Shown piece after piece: positions 33,951 to 43,419 of a DNA stretch of 64,000 bases. The DNA is from CBDCVD01 sp965224015. GTDB lineage: Bacteria > Pseudomonadota > Alphaproteobacteria > Rhizobiales > CBDCVD01. Below the pieces are notes generated by a model. The model saw only the letters and a program-made list of their open reading frames with translations. It made no database searches and was not told the DNA's origin. The stretch spans positions 248,001 to 312,000 of the forward strand of contig OZ245032.1 of assembly GCA_965224015.1 (NCBI GenBank), written 5' to 3'. The first letter of the stretch is position 1; every line of letters starts with the position of its first letter. The position numbers and the translations under genes are program-made.

Positions 33951-34311
33951 TGCCCTGGAAGCTGCCGATGAGCCCAAGAGCGCTTATGGACTGCTAAAGG
34001 ACCTGCGCAAACATGGGTTGAGGGCACCGCTTCAGGTCTACAGGGCTCTTGACACACTGCTCGAGGCGGGATTGGTGCACCGTCTGGAAAGCCTGAACGC
34101 TTTTGTTGCCTGCCGTCACCCAGGTTGCGCTTTGCACGAGACGAGCGCTTTTGCCATTTGTCAAATGTGCGGCAAGGTAACGGAATTTGCGGAAAAGCGC
34201 GTCGCGGCTTTGCTTGATGACTGGTCGAGGGTTCATAACTTCAATCTGAAGAGAACCACCATAGAACTTCGCGGGCTTTGCAAAGCTTGCGATGCTTGCG
34301 ACGCTTCTTAA
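33895..34311 (+). CDS. zur: Zinc uptake regulator (Fur family)
   Basis: A Zn-responsive repressor expected to bind the 31867-31900 palindromes. Winged-helix N-terminal half: LTKNQTLVYDAL and APLQVYRALDTLLEAGLVHRL. C-terminal dimerisation half holds CQMCGK and CKACDAC, the paired cysteines of the structural Zn site. ATG 33895 (138 aa) is preferred to the ATG at 33880. The 56-base overlap with znuB is unusually long. It is the last gene of znuCB-zur. Confidence 0.93.
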   Translation: MSHPSLQRPLTKNQTLVYDALEAADEPKSAYGLLKDLRKHGLRAPLQVYRALDTLLEAGLVHRLESLNAFVACRHPGCALHETSAFAICQMCGKVTEFAEKRVAALLDDWSRVHNFNLKRTTIELRGLCKACDACDAS

Positions 34312-34408
34312 TACAGAGGCCCGGCTGTAAAGACGGGTTTGCAAAGTCCGGCACTTGTGATCTGATGTGTTGGAACCATTTGCATGCCTGAACCGCAGGA
34401 GGCAATTT

Positions 34409-35767
34409 TTGAACAGCAGTATCAAGCAAACAAGGCGGGCACTGGAAAATGGTGATCTGTCAGCCACATCCCTTGTTGAGGCCTGCCTTGCGCGTATTGA
34501 CGATGCGAACGGTGAGGGGGCAAGAACGTTTATCCATGTCTTTGCCAATCAGGCGCGGGCACAGGCGGACCGCGTCGACAAGGCGCGCAGACGTGGTGAC
34601 CCTCTACCTCCCTATGCGGGCATTCCCGTTTCGGTGAAGGACCTGTTCGATACGGCATCGCACGTAACCCGTTGTGCATCGAAGGTTCTCGCTGAGGCCC
34701 CGGCGGCGCTGCGTGATGCGGACTGTATTGCCAATTTAAGAGCGCTCGGGTTTATCATCATCGGGCGCACCAACATGACAGAGTTTGCCTATTCCGGGCT
34801 TGGTGTGAACCCTCATTTTGGCACCCCGTGCAACCCTTTCGGGCGAGGAGATCCCCACCATAGCCGCATCCCCGGAGGCTCAAGTTCTGGTGCGGCGGTC
34901 TCCATCACCGACAAAATGGCCCTTGGCGCCATCGGCTCCGATACAGGCGGGTCGTGCCGCATACCCGCCGCCCTTTGCGGCATTACCGGTTTTAAGCCTA
35001 CCACCACCCGCATGCCCATGCGCGGCGTCTATCCCCTGGCGAAGGGCTTCGATACCCCTGGACCCCTGGCTGCGCGCGTGTCGTGTTGTGCCATTCTTGA
35101 TGATGCTCTTGCCGACGGTACAGGTGATGACGTGTCGTCAGTGCCCCGTGCGGGGCTTCGCATTGGGGTGATCAGAGGGTATGTGGATGATGATCTTGAC
35201 AAGTGGGTGGCGAAAGATTTCTCCGCGATCCTGTCACGCCTGTCCGGGGCCGGCGTTCGCCTTGAAGACATGGAGCTGCCTCATATCCATCAGATCCCGG
35301 CTCTCAACAAAAGTGGCGGCATTGCCGGCGCCCATGCCTATGCCCTGCACAAGCCGATGTTAGATAAAAAACGCGCACTCTACGACCCCTGGATCGTCAG
35401 TCGCATTGAAATGGCCAAGGGTCAGGAGACCATAGATTATCTCGAGGCGCTTCAGGCCCGTCAGCAAATACAACGTGAAGTAGAGACGTGCTCTCGGCGC
35501 TTTGATGCACTTTTGGCGCCAACGACACCGATTGTCGCCCCGAAATTTTCCGCGCTTGCGGAGCAGCGCCAGTCGTTTCGCCTTAATTTTCTGTTGCTGC
35601 GCAACACGTCGGTATTTAACTTTCTCGATTGTCCAGCGATTTCCCTACCCGGTCAGGCCCCGGCAGAGGTACCCACCGGCTGTATGATCATTGGCAGGCA
35701 TGGGGAGGATCGGGACCTATTATCTGTTGCTCGAACCCTGGAACCTGTTATACGTCAGGATCATTGA
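34409..35767 (+). CDS. Amidase (amidase signature family)
   Basis: A Ser-cisSer-Lys amide hydrolase. Lys is in IPVSVKDLFD, the glycine/serine signature in IPGGSSSGAAVSI and the nucleophile in GSDTGGSCRIPAALCGITGFKPT. TTG 34409 is chosen as start because AGGAGG at 34397-34402 has ideal spacing, giving 452 aa; no ATG is suitably placed. The substrate is unknown. GatA is unlikely because no gatC or gatB is adjacent. Confidence 0.9.
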   Translation: MNSSIKQTRRALENGDLSATSLVEACLARIDDANGEGARTFIHVFANQARAQADRVDKARRRGDPLPPYAGIPVSVKDLFDTASHVTRCASKVLAEAPAALRDADCIANLRALGFIIIGRTNMTEFAYSGLGVNPHFGTPCNPFGRGDPHHSRIPGGSSSGAAVSITDKMALGAIGSDTGGSCRIPAALCGITGFKPTTTRMPMRGVYPLAKGFDTPGPLAARVSCCAILDDALADGTGDDVSSVPRAGLRIGVIRGYVDDDLDKWVAKDFSAILSRLSGAGVRLEDMELPHIHQIPALNKSGGIAGAHAYALHKPMLDKKRALYDPWIVSRIEMAKGQETIDYLEALQARQQIQREVETCSRRFDALLAPTTPIVAPKFSALAEQRQSFRLNFLLLRNTSVFNFLDCPAISLPGQAPAEVPTGCMIIGRHGEDRDLLSVARTLEPVIRQDH

Positions 35768-35798
35768 CCGACATTCATCATGGGAAAGAGGGAAAGTT

Positions 35799-37457
35799 AT
35801 GGCCCTGACGTCTGCGCAGGCGCTCGTCGACACATTGATTGTGAACGGGATCACGCGGGCTTTCTGCGTGCCCGGGGAGAGCTATCTTGCGGTGCTGGAT
35901 GCGCTTTATGATGCGCGGCAAACAATCGAGTTGATCACCTGTCGCCAGGAAGGGGGCGCGGCCTATATGGCCGAGGCCCACGGCAAGCTCACCGGTACGC
36001 CCGGGATTTGCCTGGTGACCCGGGGTCCCGGGGCCACCAACGCCAGTGTTGGTGTTCATCTTGCCATGCAGGATTCAACACCAATGATACTGTTTGTTGG
36101 CCAGATCGCTCGGGGTCACAAGGACCGTGAGGCGTTTCAGGAATTTGACACCTTTGAGGTATTCCGCGGCCTGGCAAAATGGGCAACCGACATCAACCAA
36201 CCCGAGCGCACCGCCGAGATCGTCACCCGCGCCCTGCATATCGCGCAAAGCGGGCGGCCAGGGCCGGTGGTTATTGGCCTGCCTGAGGATATGCTGCAGC
36301 AAACGATCGCCCCGGCAAAGGTGCGCCGTCTGGTGAAGCCGCAACCGTCAAAGCCGCCTGACAGTGTTATGAAACGCTTCCACGAACTGCTGGCGGGCGC
36401 GCGACAGCCCCTGGTGATTGGCGGAGGCGGCGGATGGAATGAAGCCACAAGCGATAACCTGAAGCGTTTTGCTGAAACGTTTGATCTGCCTGTAGGTGCC
36501 GCCTTCCGGCGGCAGGATATTTTCGACAATCGCCATCCAAACTACGTGGGTCACATTGGCCTTGGTATTGACCCGGCGTTGGGCGCAATGGTGCAGGCGG
36601 CGGATTTACTGATCGTGCTGGGCGCGCGTCTTGGTGAGGCGACCACATCGGGCTACACACTGATTGACACGTTGCATGGCATTGAGACATCGGCGGGGAA
36701 AAAACTGGTTCATGTTCATCCCCAGGCGGACGAACTGAACAAAGTCTATCGCGCTGACCTGCCCATTGTTTGTGGGCTTGATACGTTTCTTGAAGCCGCC
36801 GGACAAACGCCTTTAACCCCCATTGTCTGGACATCGTGGACACAAAAGGGGAGGGCGGCCTATGAGGCCTTTATAGCTCCGCGCGCGATGCCAGGCGAGG
36901 TGCAATTGGGTGAGGTGGTTTCCTGGTTGAACGCGCACCTGAGTGATCAGGCAATCATCACCAATGGTGCCGGAAATTATTGTATATGGATCAATCGTCA
37001 TTACCAATACCGTCAGTTCCGCACCCAATTGGGGCCAACAAATGGTACAATGGGTTATGGTCTGCCCGCCGCTATCGCTGCCGGACTGGAACACAAAGGG
37101 ACACCTGTCGTCGCTTTTGCCGGAGACGGGTGTTTCATGATGACCTGCCAGGAAATGGCGACAGCCATGCAGTACGGTGTTGATCTTATTTTGGTGGTTG
37201 TGAGCAATAGTGTTTACGGCACAATCCGTATGCACCAGCAGCTTGCCTATCCCGATCGTCCCCATGGTACGGCCCTGGACAATCCGGATTTTGTTGCCCT
37301 GGCACGCGCTTTTGGCGCCCATGGCGTGCGCATCGAAACCACTGCGGATTTTCCCCCGGCGTTCACCGCGGCCGAGGCGCGTGGGGGTGTCACATTGTTG
37401 GAAATTCGCATACCCGACAATGCCAGTACGCCTGACAAAACCCTTGCGGATTTATAG
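35799..37457 (+). CDS. Thiamine pyrophosphate-dependent enzyme, acetolactate synthase-like
   Basis: A three-domain TPP enzyme: an N-terminal Pyr domain with the catalytic Glu in CRQEGGAAYMAEAHG, a central nucleotide-binding-like domain and a C-terminal PP domain with FAGDGCFMMTCQEMATAMQYGVDLILVVVSN (GDG...N motif). 552 aa from ATG 35799, preceded by GAAAGAGGG. No regulatory ilvN subunit is adjacent, and the sequence is not obviously IlvB or IlvI. It may act on a 2-oxoacid from the neighbouring amidase and aminotransferase; this is inference. Confidence 0.88.
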   Translation: MALTSAQALVDTLIVNGITRAFCVPGESYLAVLDALYDARQTIELITCRQEGGAAYMAEAHGKLTGTPGICLVTRGPGATNASVGVHLAMQDSTPMILFVGQIARGHKDREAFQEFDTFEVFRGLAKWATDINQPERTAEIVTRALHIAQSGRPGPVVIGLPEDMLQQTIAPAKVRRLVKPQPSKPPDSVMKRFHELLAGARQPLVIGGGGGWNEATSDNLKRFAETFDLPVGAAFRRQDIFDNRHPNYVGHIGLGIDPALGAMVQAADLLIVLGARLGEATTSGYTLIDTLHGIETSAGKKLVHVHPQADELNKVYRADLPIVCGLDTFLEAAGQTPLTPIVWTSWTQKGRAAYEAFIAPRAMPGEVQLGEVVSWLNAHLSDQAIITNGAGNYCIWINRHYQYRQFRTQLGPTNGTMGYGLPAAIAAGLEHKGTPVVAFAGDGCFMMTCQEMATAMQYGVDLILVVVSNSVYGTIRMHQQLAYPDRPHGTALDNPDFVALARAFGAHGVRIETTADFPPAFTAAEARGGVTLLEIRIPDNASTPDKTLADL

Positions 37458-37477
37458 TTCCTACAGACGTTTTTGAC

Positions 37478-37513
37478 AATGAACGGCCAAGACCGAATGA
37501 ACGGCCAAGACCG
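37478..37513 (+). repeat. 18-bp tandem duplication at kinase start
   Basis: AATGAACGGCCAAGACCG occurs twice in direct succession. Each copy contains an in-frame ATG, so the kinase gene has two equivalent starts and the product may begin with a duplicated MNGQDR. Confidence 0.9.
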
Positions 37514-38528
37514 TAAAAATAAGCGCCTGGCGTTTATAAAAGAGAACGGTCTGGCGCCTATGCAAGTCAGCAAACTTCGTGCCGATGGGTCCGCAAGGCG
37601 CTATTTTCGTCTAACCCATGAGGACGGCTCGCTCCTGGTGATGGACGCGCCGCCTGTGGCGCTGGAAACGCCTCCGTACCAACAGAGTGTTACGCCCTTC
37701 ATCAAAATGGCCGAGCATTTACGGAACCTGGGTCTTTCCGCGCCAAAGATATGGGCTGCGGACGAGCAAAACGGTTTCCTCCTGCTGGAGGACTTTGGTG
37801 ATCAGACCTTCAACGCGCTTCTGGCGCGCGGCCACAGTGAGACGGAGCTCTATGAGATCGCCACCGACAGTATCATTGCCCTGCAACGCCACCCCCAGGC
37901 ATGCAATATCGAGGCCCCCGCCTACGACAATGCAGTTGTTCATATTGAATTGAAACGCTTTACCCGCTGGTATTGGCAGGCTCTCCATGGAGCCGCCGCC
38001 AATGAGGGCTGTGTCAGGGCGTTTCTTGCTGCCTGGGATCAGGTTTTTGCTGCGCTCCCCCCATTGCCGCAAACGCTGGTTTTGCTGGACTACAATATCG
38101 ACAATCTCGTTTACTTGCGCGATCGAAAGCCGCCGCGCAACTGCGGTCTTCTTGATTTCCAGGATGCCCGGATAGGGTCGCCGGCCTATGACCTCATGTC
38201 TTTGTTGGAGGACGCGCGCCGCGATATAGCGCCACCCTTGCGTCACGCCATGATCACGCGCTACCTTGAGGCCATGCACGACAGGCTTCCTGATTTGGCA
38301 GCCTTTACCGCCTCCTACTCGGCCTTTGCGGCGCAGCGGCATACAAAGGTTCTCGGTTTTTTTGTCGGCCAGGCTTTACAACACGGACGGCGCCAGTATC
38401 TTGATCATATTCCTCGTGTGCAGGGCCTGTTGTATCATCATCTTGCCAATCCCCTGTTGGCACCGGTTTGCAAATGGTTTGAACGCTATATGCCTGACCC
38501 CAAGGCTCCACTCGTCCTTGATCTTTAG
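37479..38528 (+). CDS. APH-fold phosphotransferase, AmgK-like
   Basis: A small-molecule kinase of the aminoglycoside-phosphotransferase fold. Nucleotide-binding N-lobe: RADGSARRYFRLTHEDGSLLVMDAP. Catalytic loop LLDYNIDNLVYL and metal-binding LLDFQDARIGSPAYDL follow in the C-lobe. The pattern resembles AmgK (anomeric kinase of MurNAc/GlcNAc recycling) in alphaproteobacteria, but its usual partner murU is absent, so the substrate stays open. About 349 aa; either ATG 37479 or 37497 could start it. Confidence 0.8.
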   Translation: MNGQDRMNGQDRKNKRLAFIKENGLAPMQVSKLRADGSARRYFRLTHEDGSLLVMDAPPVALETPPYQQSVTPFIKMAEHLRNLGLSAPKIWAADEQNGFLLLEDFGDQTFNALLARGHSETELYEIATDSIIALQRHPQACNIEAPAYDNAVVHIELKRFTRWYWQALHGAAANEGCVRAFLAAWDQVFAALPPLPQTLVLLDYNIDNLVYLRDRKPPRNCGLLDFQDARIGSPAYDLMSLLEDARRDIAPPLRHAMITRYLEAMHDRLPDLAAFTASYSAFAAQRHTKVLGFFVGQALQHGRRQYLDHIPRVQGLLYHHLANPLLAPVCKWFERYMPDPKAPLVLDL

Positions 38529-38540
38529 AAAGCAACACCC

Positions 38541-39935
38541 ATGGCCTATCACAATCACACCCATGATCAGCTGAGCAAATTTGATGCGGCTCATCATTTG
38601 CATCCCTTTACAGACCACAAAGCCTTACGCCGCGAGGGCAGTCGTATTATTGCCCGCGGTGAGGGCGCCTATATCTACGACGTGGATGGGGAGAGAATTC
38701 TTGATGCCATGGCTGGTCTTTGGTGCGTGAATATGGGTTATGGGCGCAAAGAACTTATCGATGCTGCCACCGCACAACTGAAAGAACTGGCCTACTATAA
38801 TACGTTTTTCAAATCGGCAACCCCGGCCTCGGTTTTGTTAGCGAAACGCCTTGCCGAGATCGCCCCTGCGGGGCTTGACAATGTTTTTTACGGCTCCTCC
38901 GGTTCCGAGGCCAATGACACGGTCATTCGCATGATCCGTCATTATTGGGCGCTTGCAGACCAGCCCCGGAAACAGATCATCATCGCCCGCGACAAGGGCT
39001 ATCACGGATCAACAATCGCCGCGACATCCCTTGGGGGTTTGCCATCAATGCACGCGCAACTGCATACGGCCTTACCAGGATTTGTCCATGTTATGGCGCC
39101 CTACCATTTTGGTGAGGCGCGTGCGGGAGAGAGTGAGCGGGACCTGGGATTGCGTGCCGCCCAAGCCATCGAAGAGGCTGTTGTCAAGGCCGGACCGGAA
39201 AATGTCGCCGCCATTGTTGCAGAGCCGATCCAAGGCGCCGGTGGCGTGATTATCCCCCCACGGGTCTATTGGACGCGGGTGCAGGAAATCGCAAAAAAAT
39301 ATGACCTGCTGCTCGGTGTTGACGAAGTCATTACCGGATTTGGCCGTACCGGTCACTGGTTCGCCTCGCAGGCCTACGATATAAACCCCGATATCATGAC
39401 CACCGCCAAGGGAATAACCTCAGGTTATGTTCCGCTGTCAGCCGTTCTGGTGGGAGAGCGCATGAGCAATGTGCTTATTGATAAAGGTGGTGAGTTTTTC
39501 CACGGCTACACGTATTCCGGCCATCCGGTCGCGTGTGCGGTAGCCTTGGCCAACCTGGATGTGATCGAACGCGAAGGCGTTATTGAGCGGGTTCGCGATG
39601 ACACGGGACCTTATTTGCTGCACAGCCTGAACGAGGCGTTGGGCGAACATCCACTGGTGGGCGAGATTCGCGCCTATGGGTTCGTCGGTGCCATAGAGCT
39701 GGTTGCGGACAAACACACGCGCAGACGCTTTGAGACCGAAACCGCCGCGGGTATTGTCTGCCGCGACATTTGTCTTTCCCACAACTTGGTCATGCGCGCG
39801 ATTGGTGATACGATGGTGTTCGCGCCGCCCCTTGTCTGGACGCGGGAAACCATTGATATTTTCATTGAGACGTTGCAGACAATCATGGATGAGACCGCCG
39901 ATCGACTTGCCACGGTCTGCCAACAGCCGGAATAA
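38541..39935 (+). CDS. Class III (omega) aminotransferase
   Basis: A PLP-dependent omega-amino acid or amine:pyruvate aminotransferase. FYGSSGSEANDTVIRM, DKGYHGSTIAATSLGG, DEVITGFGRTGHWF and the PLP lysine in TTAKGITSGYVPLSA are standard landmarks; 464 aa is normal. It starts 12 bases after the kinase gene and ends 4 bases before pyruvate carboxylase, so amidase to ispG may be transcribed together. Donor specificity cannot be read reliably. Confidence 0.92.
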   Translation: MAYHNHTHDQLSKFDAAHHLHPFTDHKALRREGSRIIARGEGAYIYDVDGERILDAMAGLWCVNMGYGRKELIDAATAQLKELAYYNTFFKSATPASVLLAKRLAEIAPAGLDNVFYGSSGSEANDTVIRMIRHYWALADQPRKQIIIARDKGYHGSTIAATSLGGLPSMHAQLHTALPGFVHVMAPYHFGEARAGESERDLGLRAAQAIEEAVVKAGPENVAAIVAEPIQGAGGVIIPPRVYWTRVQEIAKKYDLLLGVDEVITGFGRTGHWFASQAYDINPDIMTTAKGITSGYVPLSAVLVGERMSNVLIDKGGEFFHGYTYSGHPVACAVALANLDVIEREGVIERVRDDTGPYLLHSLNEALGEHPLVGEIRAYGFVGAIELVADKHTRRRFETETAAGIVCRDICLSHNLVMRAIGDTMVFAPPLVWTRETIDIFIETLQTIMDETADRLATVCQQPE

Positions 39936-39939
39936 TACG

Positions 39940-42900
39940 TTGAAAATAAAGAAAATTTTGGTCGCCAATCGCAGCGAGATTGCCATTCGCGTGTTTCGTG
40001 CCGCCAACGAACTGGGCCTGCTGACAGTTGCGGTATATTCACGCGAGGACAAGCTGGCCCTGCATCGCTTTAAAGCCGACGAAGCCTATCAGATTGGCGA
40101 GGGCAAAGGGCCAATCGAAGCCTATCTGAGCATCGATGAGATCCTGCGCGTGGCGCGTGAGGCCAAGGTCGATGCCATCCATCCCGGATATGGATTTTTG
40201 GCGGAAAACCCCGAATTCGTGGAGCGCTGCAATGGGGCAGGAATTATTTTTATTGGTCCGTCGGCCACCACTATGCGCCAGTTGGGTGACAAGGTCTCTG
40301 CGCGTAATTTAGCTGAAGCCGCTGGGGTTCCGGTCATGCCCGCAACGCCGCCCCTTCCTGATGACCCGGATGTGGTGCGCCAACTGGCTGAAAACGTTGG
40401 ATACCCGCTCATGCTCAAGGCCTCCTGGGGCGGTGGTGGACGCGGCATGCGGGTGATTACCGCTGCACAGGATCTGTCTGGTGATGTCGATGAGGCGCGG
40501 CGCGAGGCGCGCGCTGCCTTTGGCCGAGACGAGGTTTATCTGGAAAAACTCGTAGAGCGGGCACGACATGTGGAGGTGCAGGTTCTTGGCGACAGACAGG
40601 GTAATCTGGTGCATCTGTTTGAGCGTGATTGTTCCGTACAACGGCGCAACCAAAAGATTGTCGAGCGGGCACCGGCGCCCTATCTGGACGATGTCCAGCG
40701 CCGGACCCTGTGCGGGTACGCCCTGAAAATCGCGGCCGCGGCAAATTACGAGGGCGCCGGCACCGTCGAATTCCTCATGGATACGGATACGGGACATTTT
40801 TACTTCATCGAGGTAAATACGCGCATCCAGGTCGAGCATACGGTAACAGAAGAGGTCACCGGTATCGATATTGTCAAGGCGCAAATTCGCATCGCCGAGG
40901 GAATGACCCTCAATGATGCGCGCTCAGGCGTGCCTGCACAAAAAGACATTTCTCTTTCCGGCCATGCGTTGCAGTGCCGCATCACCACCGAGGACCCTGA
41001 CGAGAACTTCATCCCCGACTACGGTCGCATCACCGCCTATCGCGGTGCGACGGGGTTTGGCATTCGCCTTGACGGGGGCACGGCCTACTCCGGTGCTGTG
41101 ATCACGCGTTACTATGATCCCTTGCTGGAAAAAGTGACCGCCTGGGCCCCAAGCCCCGATGAAGCCATCGCCCGCATGGACAGGGCTTTGCGGGAATTTC
41201 GTATTCGCGGTGTTGCCACCAATCTTCTGTTTTTGGAGAACGTCGTCGGCCATCCCGATTTCGCTTCTGCATCTTATACAACACGCTTTATTGATACCCA
41301 TCCGGAACTGTTTGAGACGCCGGAACGTCTTGATCGGGCAACCAAGCTTTTGACCTATATCGCCGATGTGAGTGTCAACGGACACCCCGACATCGCCGGA
41401 CGTTCGTCCCCACGTGCTGAGGCGAGGGTTCCCACCCCGCCCGTTTTTGACGCGCCTGTAGCCGAAGGAACCCGGCAACGGCTCGCGGCCATGGGGGCAT
41501 CGGCGTTTAGCCGTTGGGTTCTCGAACACCCCACACCTCTGGTGACCGACACGACCATGCGCGATGCCCATCAATCCCTTCTGGCAACGCGTATGCGCAC
41601 CTACGACATTGTCGCAGTGGCGCAAAGTTATGCCAAGGGCCTGCCGCAATTGTTTTCCCTGGAGTGCTGGGGAGGCGCAACATTTGACGTGGCCATGCGG
41701 TTTCTGATGGAGGACCCGTGGGAGAGATTGTCTCTGGTGCGGGAGGGGGCGCCCAATATATTGCTGCAAATGCTGTTACGCGGGGCCAACGGTGTTGGCT
41801 ACAAGAATTATCCTGATAACGTGGTGCGCCATTTTGTATCCCAGGCGGCAAGCGCCGGTGTTGACGTGTTTCGTGTGTTTGATTGCCTGAACTGGGTAGA
41901 CAATATGCGTGTTGCCATGGACGCGGTTATTGATACGGGGAAAATCTGCGAGGGCGTAATCTGCTACACAGGCGATATCCTGGATCCGGGGCGGCCGCAT
42001 TACAATCTTGCCTATTATCTGGACCTGGCAAAGCAACTTGAGAACGCCGGTGCGCATATTATCGGGCTGAAGGACATGGCCGGCCTGTTGAAGCCGGCGG
42101 CCGCCGAAATCCTGATAAAGGCCCTAAAGCAGGAAACCGGCCTGCCTGTTCATTTCCACACCCATGACACCAGCGGTATTGCTGCAGCCAGTGTTCTGGC
42201 GGCCATAGCGGCGGGTGCTGATATTGTCGATGCGGCCATGGACGCCATGTCGGGTCTGACATCGCAGCCGTGTTTGGGCTCAATTGTTGAGGCGCTGCGC
42301 GGTAGCGACAATGACACCGGTTTACATGCCGACGCCATCCGGCGCATCTCGCTTTACTGGGAAGGGGTGCGGGCGCTTTACCTGCCCTTTGAAAGTGACC
42401 TGCGCGCAGGGGCATCGGAGGTCTATTTACATGAAATGCCTGGTGGCCAGTTTACCAATCTCAAAGAACAGGCGCGCAGTCTTGGCCTGGCGGAGCGCTG
42501 GGACGAAATCGCGCACACATATGTCCAGGTGAACGACATGTTCGGCGATATTGTCAAGGTCACCCCATCTTCGAAAGTCGTCGGAGATATGGCGTTGATG
42601 ATGGTCTCGTCCGGATTAAAGCGCGCTGATGTGGAAGATCCTGGCAAAGATGTAGCCTTTCCCGATTCGGTTGTGCAACTCATGCGCGGCGATATGGGGC
42701 AGCCGGCCCACGGATTTCCCAAGGCTTTGCAAGCCAAGGTTCTCAAGGGCGAGGCGCCCCTTGTTGAGCGCCCCGGCGCCCTGCTGCCGCCTGCGGACCT
42801 TGATGCTGAGCGCAAAGGGTTGGAGACGATTATCGCGCGCCCTGCCAGCGACGAGGAATTTGCCTCCTATTTGATGTACCCAAAGGTTTTCATTGAGTTT

Positions 42901-43419
42901 GCCAAGGCAGCGGAGACCTATGGTCCCGTTTCTGTTCTGCCAACGCCAGTCTATCTCTATGGCCTGCAACCAGGTGCGGAAGTCAGCTTTGATCTGGAGA
43001 CGGGTAAGCGCCTTATTGTCCGCTGCGTGGCCATTGGCGAGACCAATGAGGCGGGAGAAAAACGGGTCTTTTTTGAGCTCAACGGCCAACCGCGCTCGGT
43101 TGTGGTGCCTGATCGCAATGTTACGGCGCAGATTGTTACGCGGCGCAAGGCAATAAGCGACGATCCGACCCATATCGCTGCCCCCATGCCAGGGGTGATC
43201 TCGACGTTGATTGTTGCCACAGGAGATCGCGTCGAGGCCGGTGATGTGGTCCTTTCCATTGAGGCCATGAAAATGGACACCGCCATTCATACGGAAATCG
43301 ATGGCATTGTCAGTGAGATCCTGATTGAGGCCGGAGCCCAGGTTGATGCAAAGGATCTTCTTGTAATCGTTACCCCTGATGCGCCCGCAGATCATGAGGC
43401 AAGCGACGATGTCGGTTGA
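39940..43419 (+). CDS. pyc: Pyruvate carboxylase
   Basis: A biotin enzyme making oxaloacetate from pyruvate for anaplerosis. Biotin carboxylase domain, residues 1-450: KKILVANRSEIAIRVFRAA, KASWGGGGRGMR, ERDCSVQRRNQKI. Carboxyltransferase domain from about 520: TMRDAHQSLLATRMRT and GLKDMAGLLKP. The C-terminal biotinyl domain has EAMKMDT with Lys1111. 1159 aa matches the family. The start is TTG 39940; the open frame extends upstream inside the aminotransferase gene in another frame but is not family-like there. No strong RBS. Confidence 0.95.
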   Translation: MKIKKILVANRSEIAIRVFRAANELGLLTVAVYSREDKLALHRFKADEAYQIGEGKGPIEAYLSIDEILRVAREAKVDAIHPGYGFLAENPEFVERCNGAGIIFIGPSATTMRQLGDKVSARNLAEAAGVPVMPATPPLPDDPDVVRQLAENVGYPLMLKASWGGGGRGMRVITAAQDLSGDVDEARREARAAFGRDEVYLEKLVERARHVEVQVLGDRQGNLVHLFERDCSVQRRNQKIVERAPAPYLDDVQRRTLCGYALKIAAAANYEGAGTVEFLMDTDTGHFYFIEVNTRIQVEHTVTEEVTGIDIVKAQIRIAEGMTLNDARSGVPAQKDISLSGHALQCRITTEDPDENFIPDYGRITAYRGATGFGIRLDGGTAYSGAVITRYYDPLLEKVTAWAPSPDEAIARMDRALREFRIRGVATNLLFLENVVGHPDFASASYTTRFIDTHPELFETPERLDRATKLLTYIADVSVNGHPDIAGRSSPRAEARVPTPPVFDAPVAEGTRQRLAAMGASAFSRWVLEHPTPLVTDTTMRDAHQSLLATRMRTYDIVAVAQSYAKGLPQLFSLECWGGATFDVAMRFLMEDPWERLSLVREGAPNILLQMLLRGANGVGYKNYPDNVVRHFVSQAASAGVDVFRVFDCLNWVDNMRVAMDAVIDTGKICEGVICYTGDILDPGRPHYNLAYYLDLAKQLENAGAHIIGLKDMAGLLKPAAAEILIKALKQETGLPVHFHTHDTSGIAAASVLAAIAAGADIVDAAMDAMSGLTSQPCLGSIVEALRGSDNDTGLHADAIRRISLYWEGVRALYLPFESDLRAGASEVYLHEMPGGQFTNLKEQARSLGLAERWDEIAHTYVQVNDMFGDIVKVTPSSKVVGDMALMMVSSGLKRADVEDPGKDVAFPDSVVQLMRGDMGQPAHGFPKALQAKVLKGEAPLVERPGALLPPADLDAERKGLETIIARPASDEEFASYLMYPKVFIEFAKAAETYGPVSVLPTPVYLYGLQPGAEVSFDLETGKRLIVRCVAIGETNEAGEKRVFFELNGQPRSVVVPDRNVTAQIVTRRKAISDDPTHIAAPMPGVISTLIVATGDRVEAGDVVLSIEAMKMDTAIHTEIDGIVSEILIEAGAQVDAKDLLVIVTPDAPADHEASDDVG

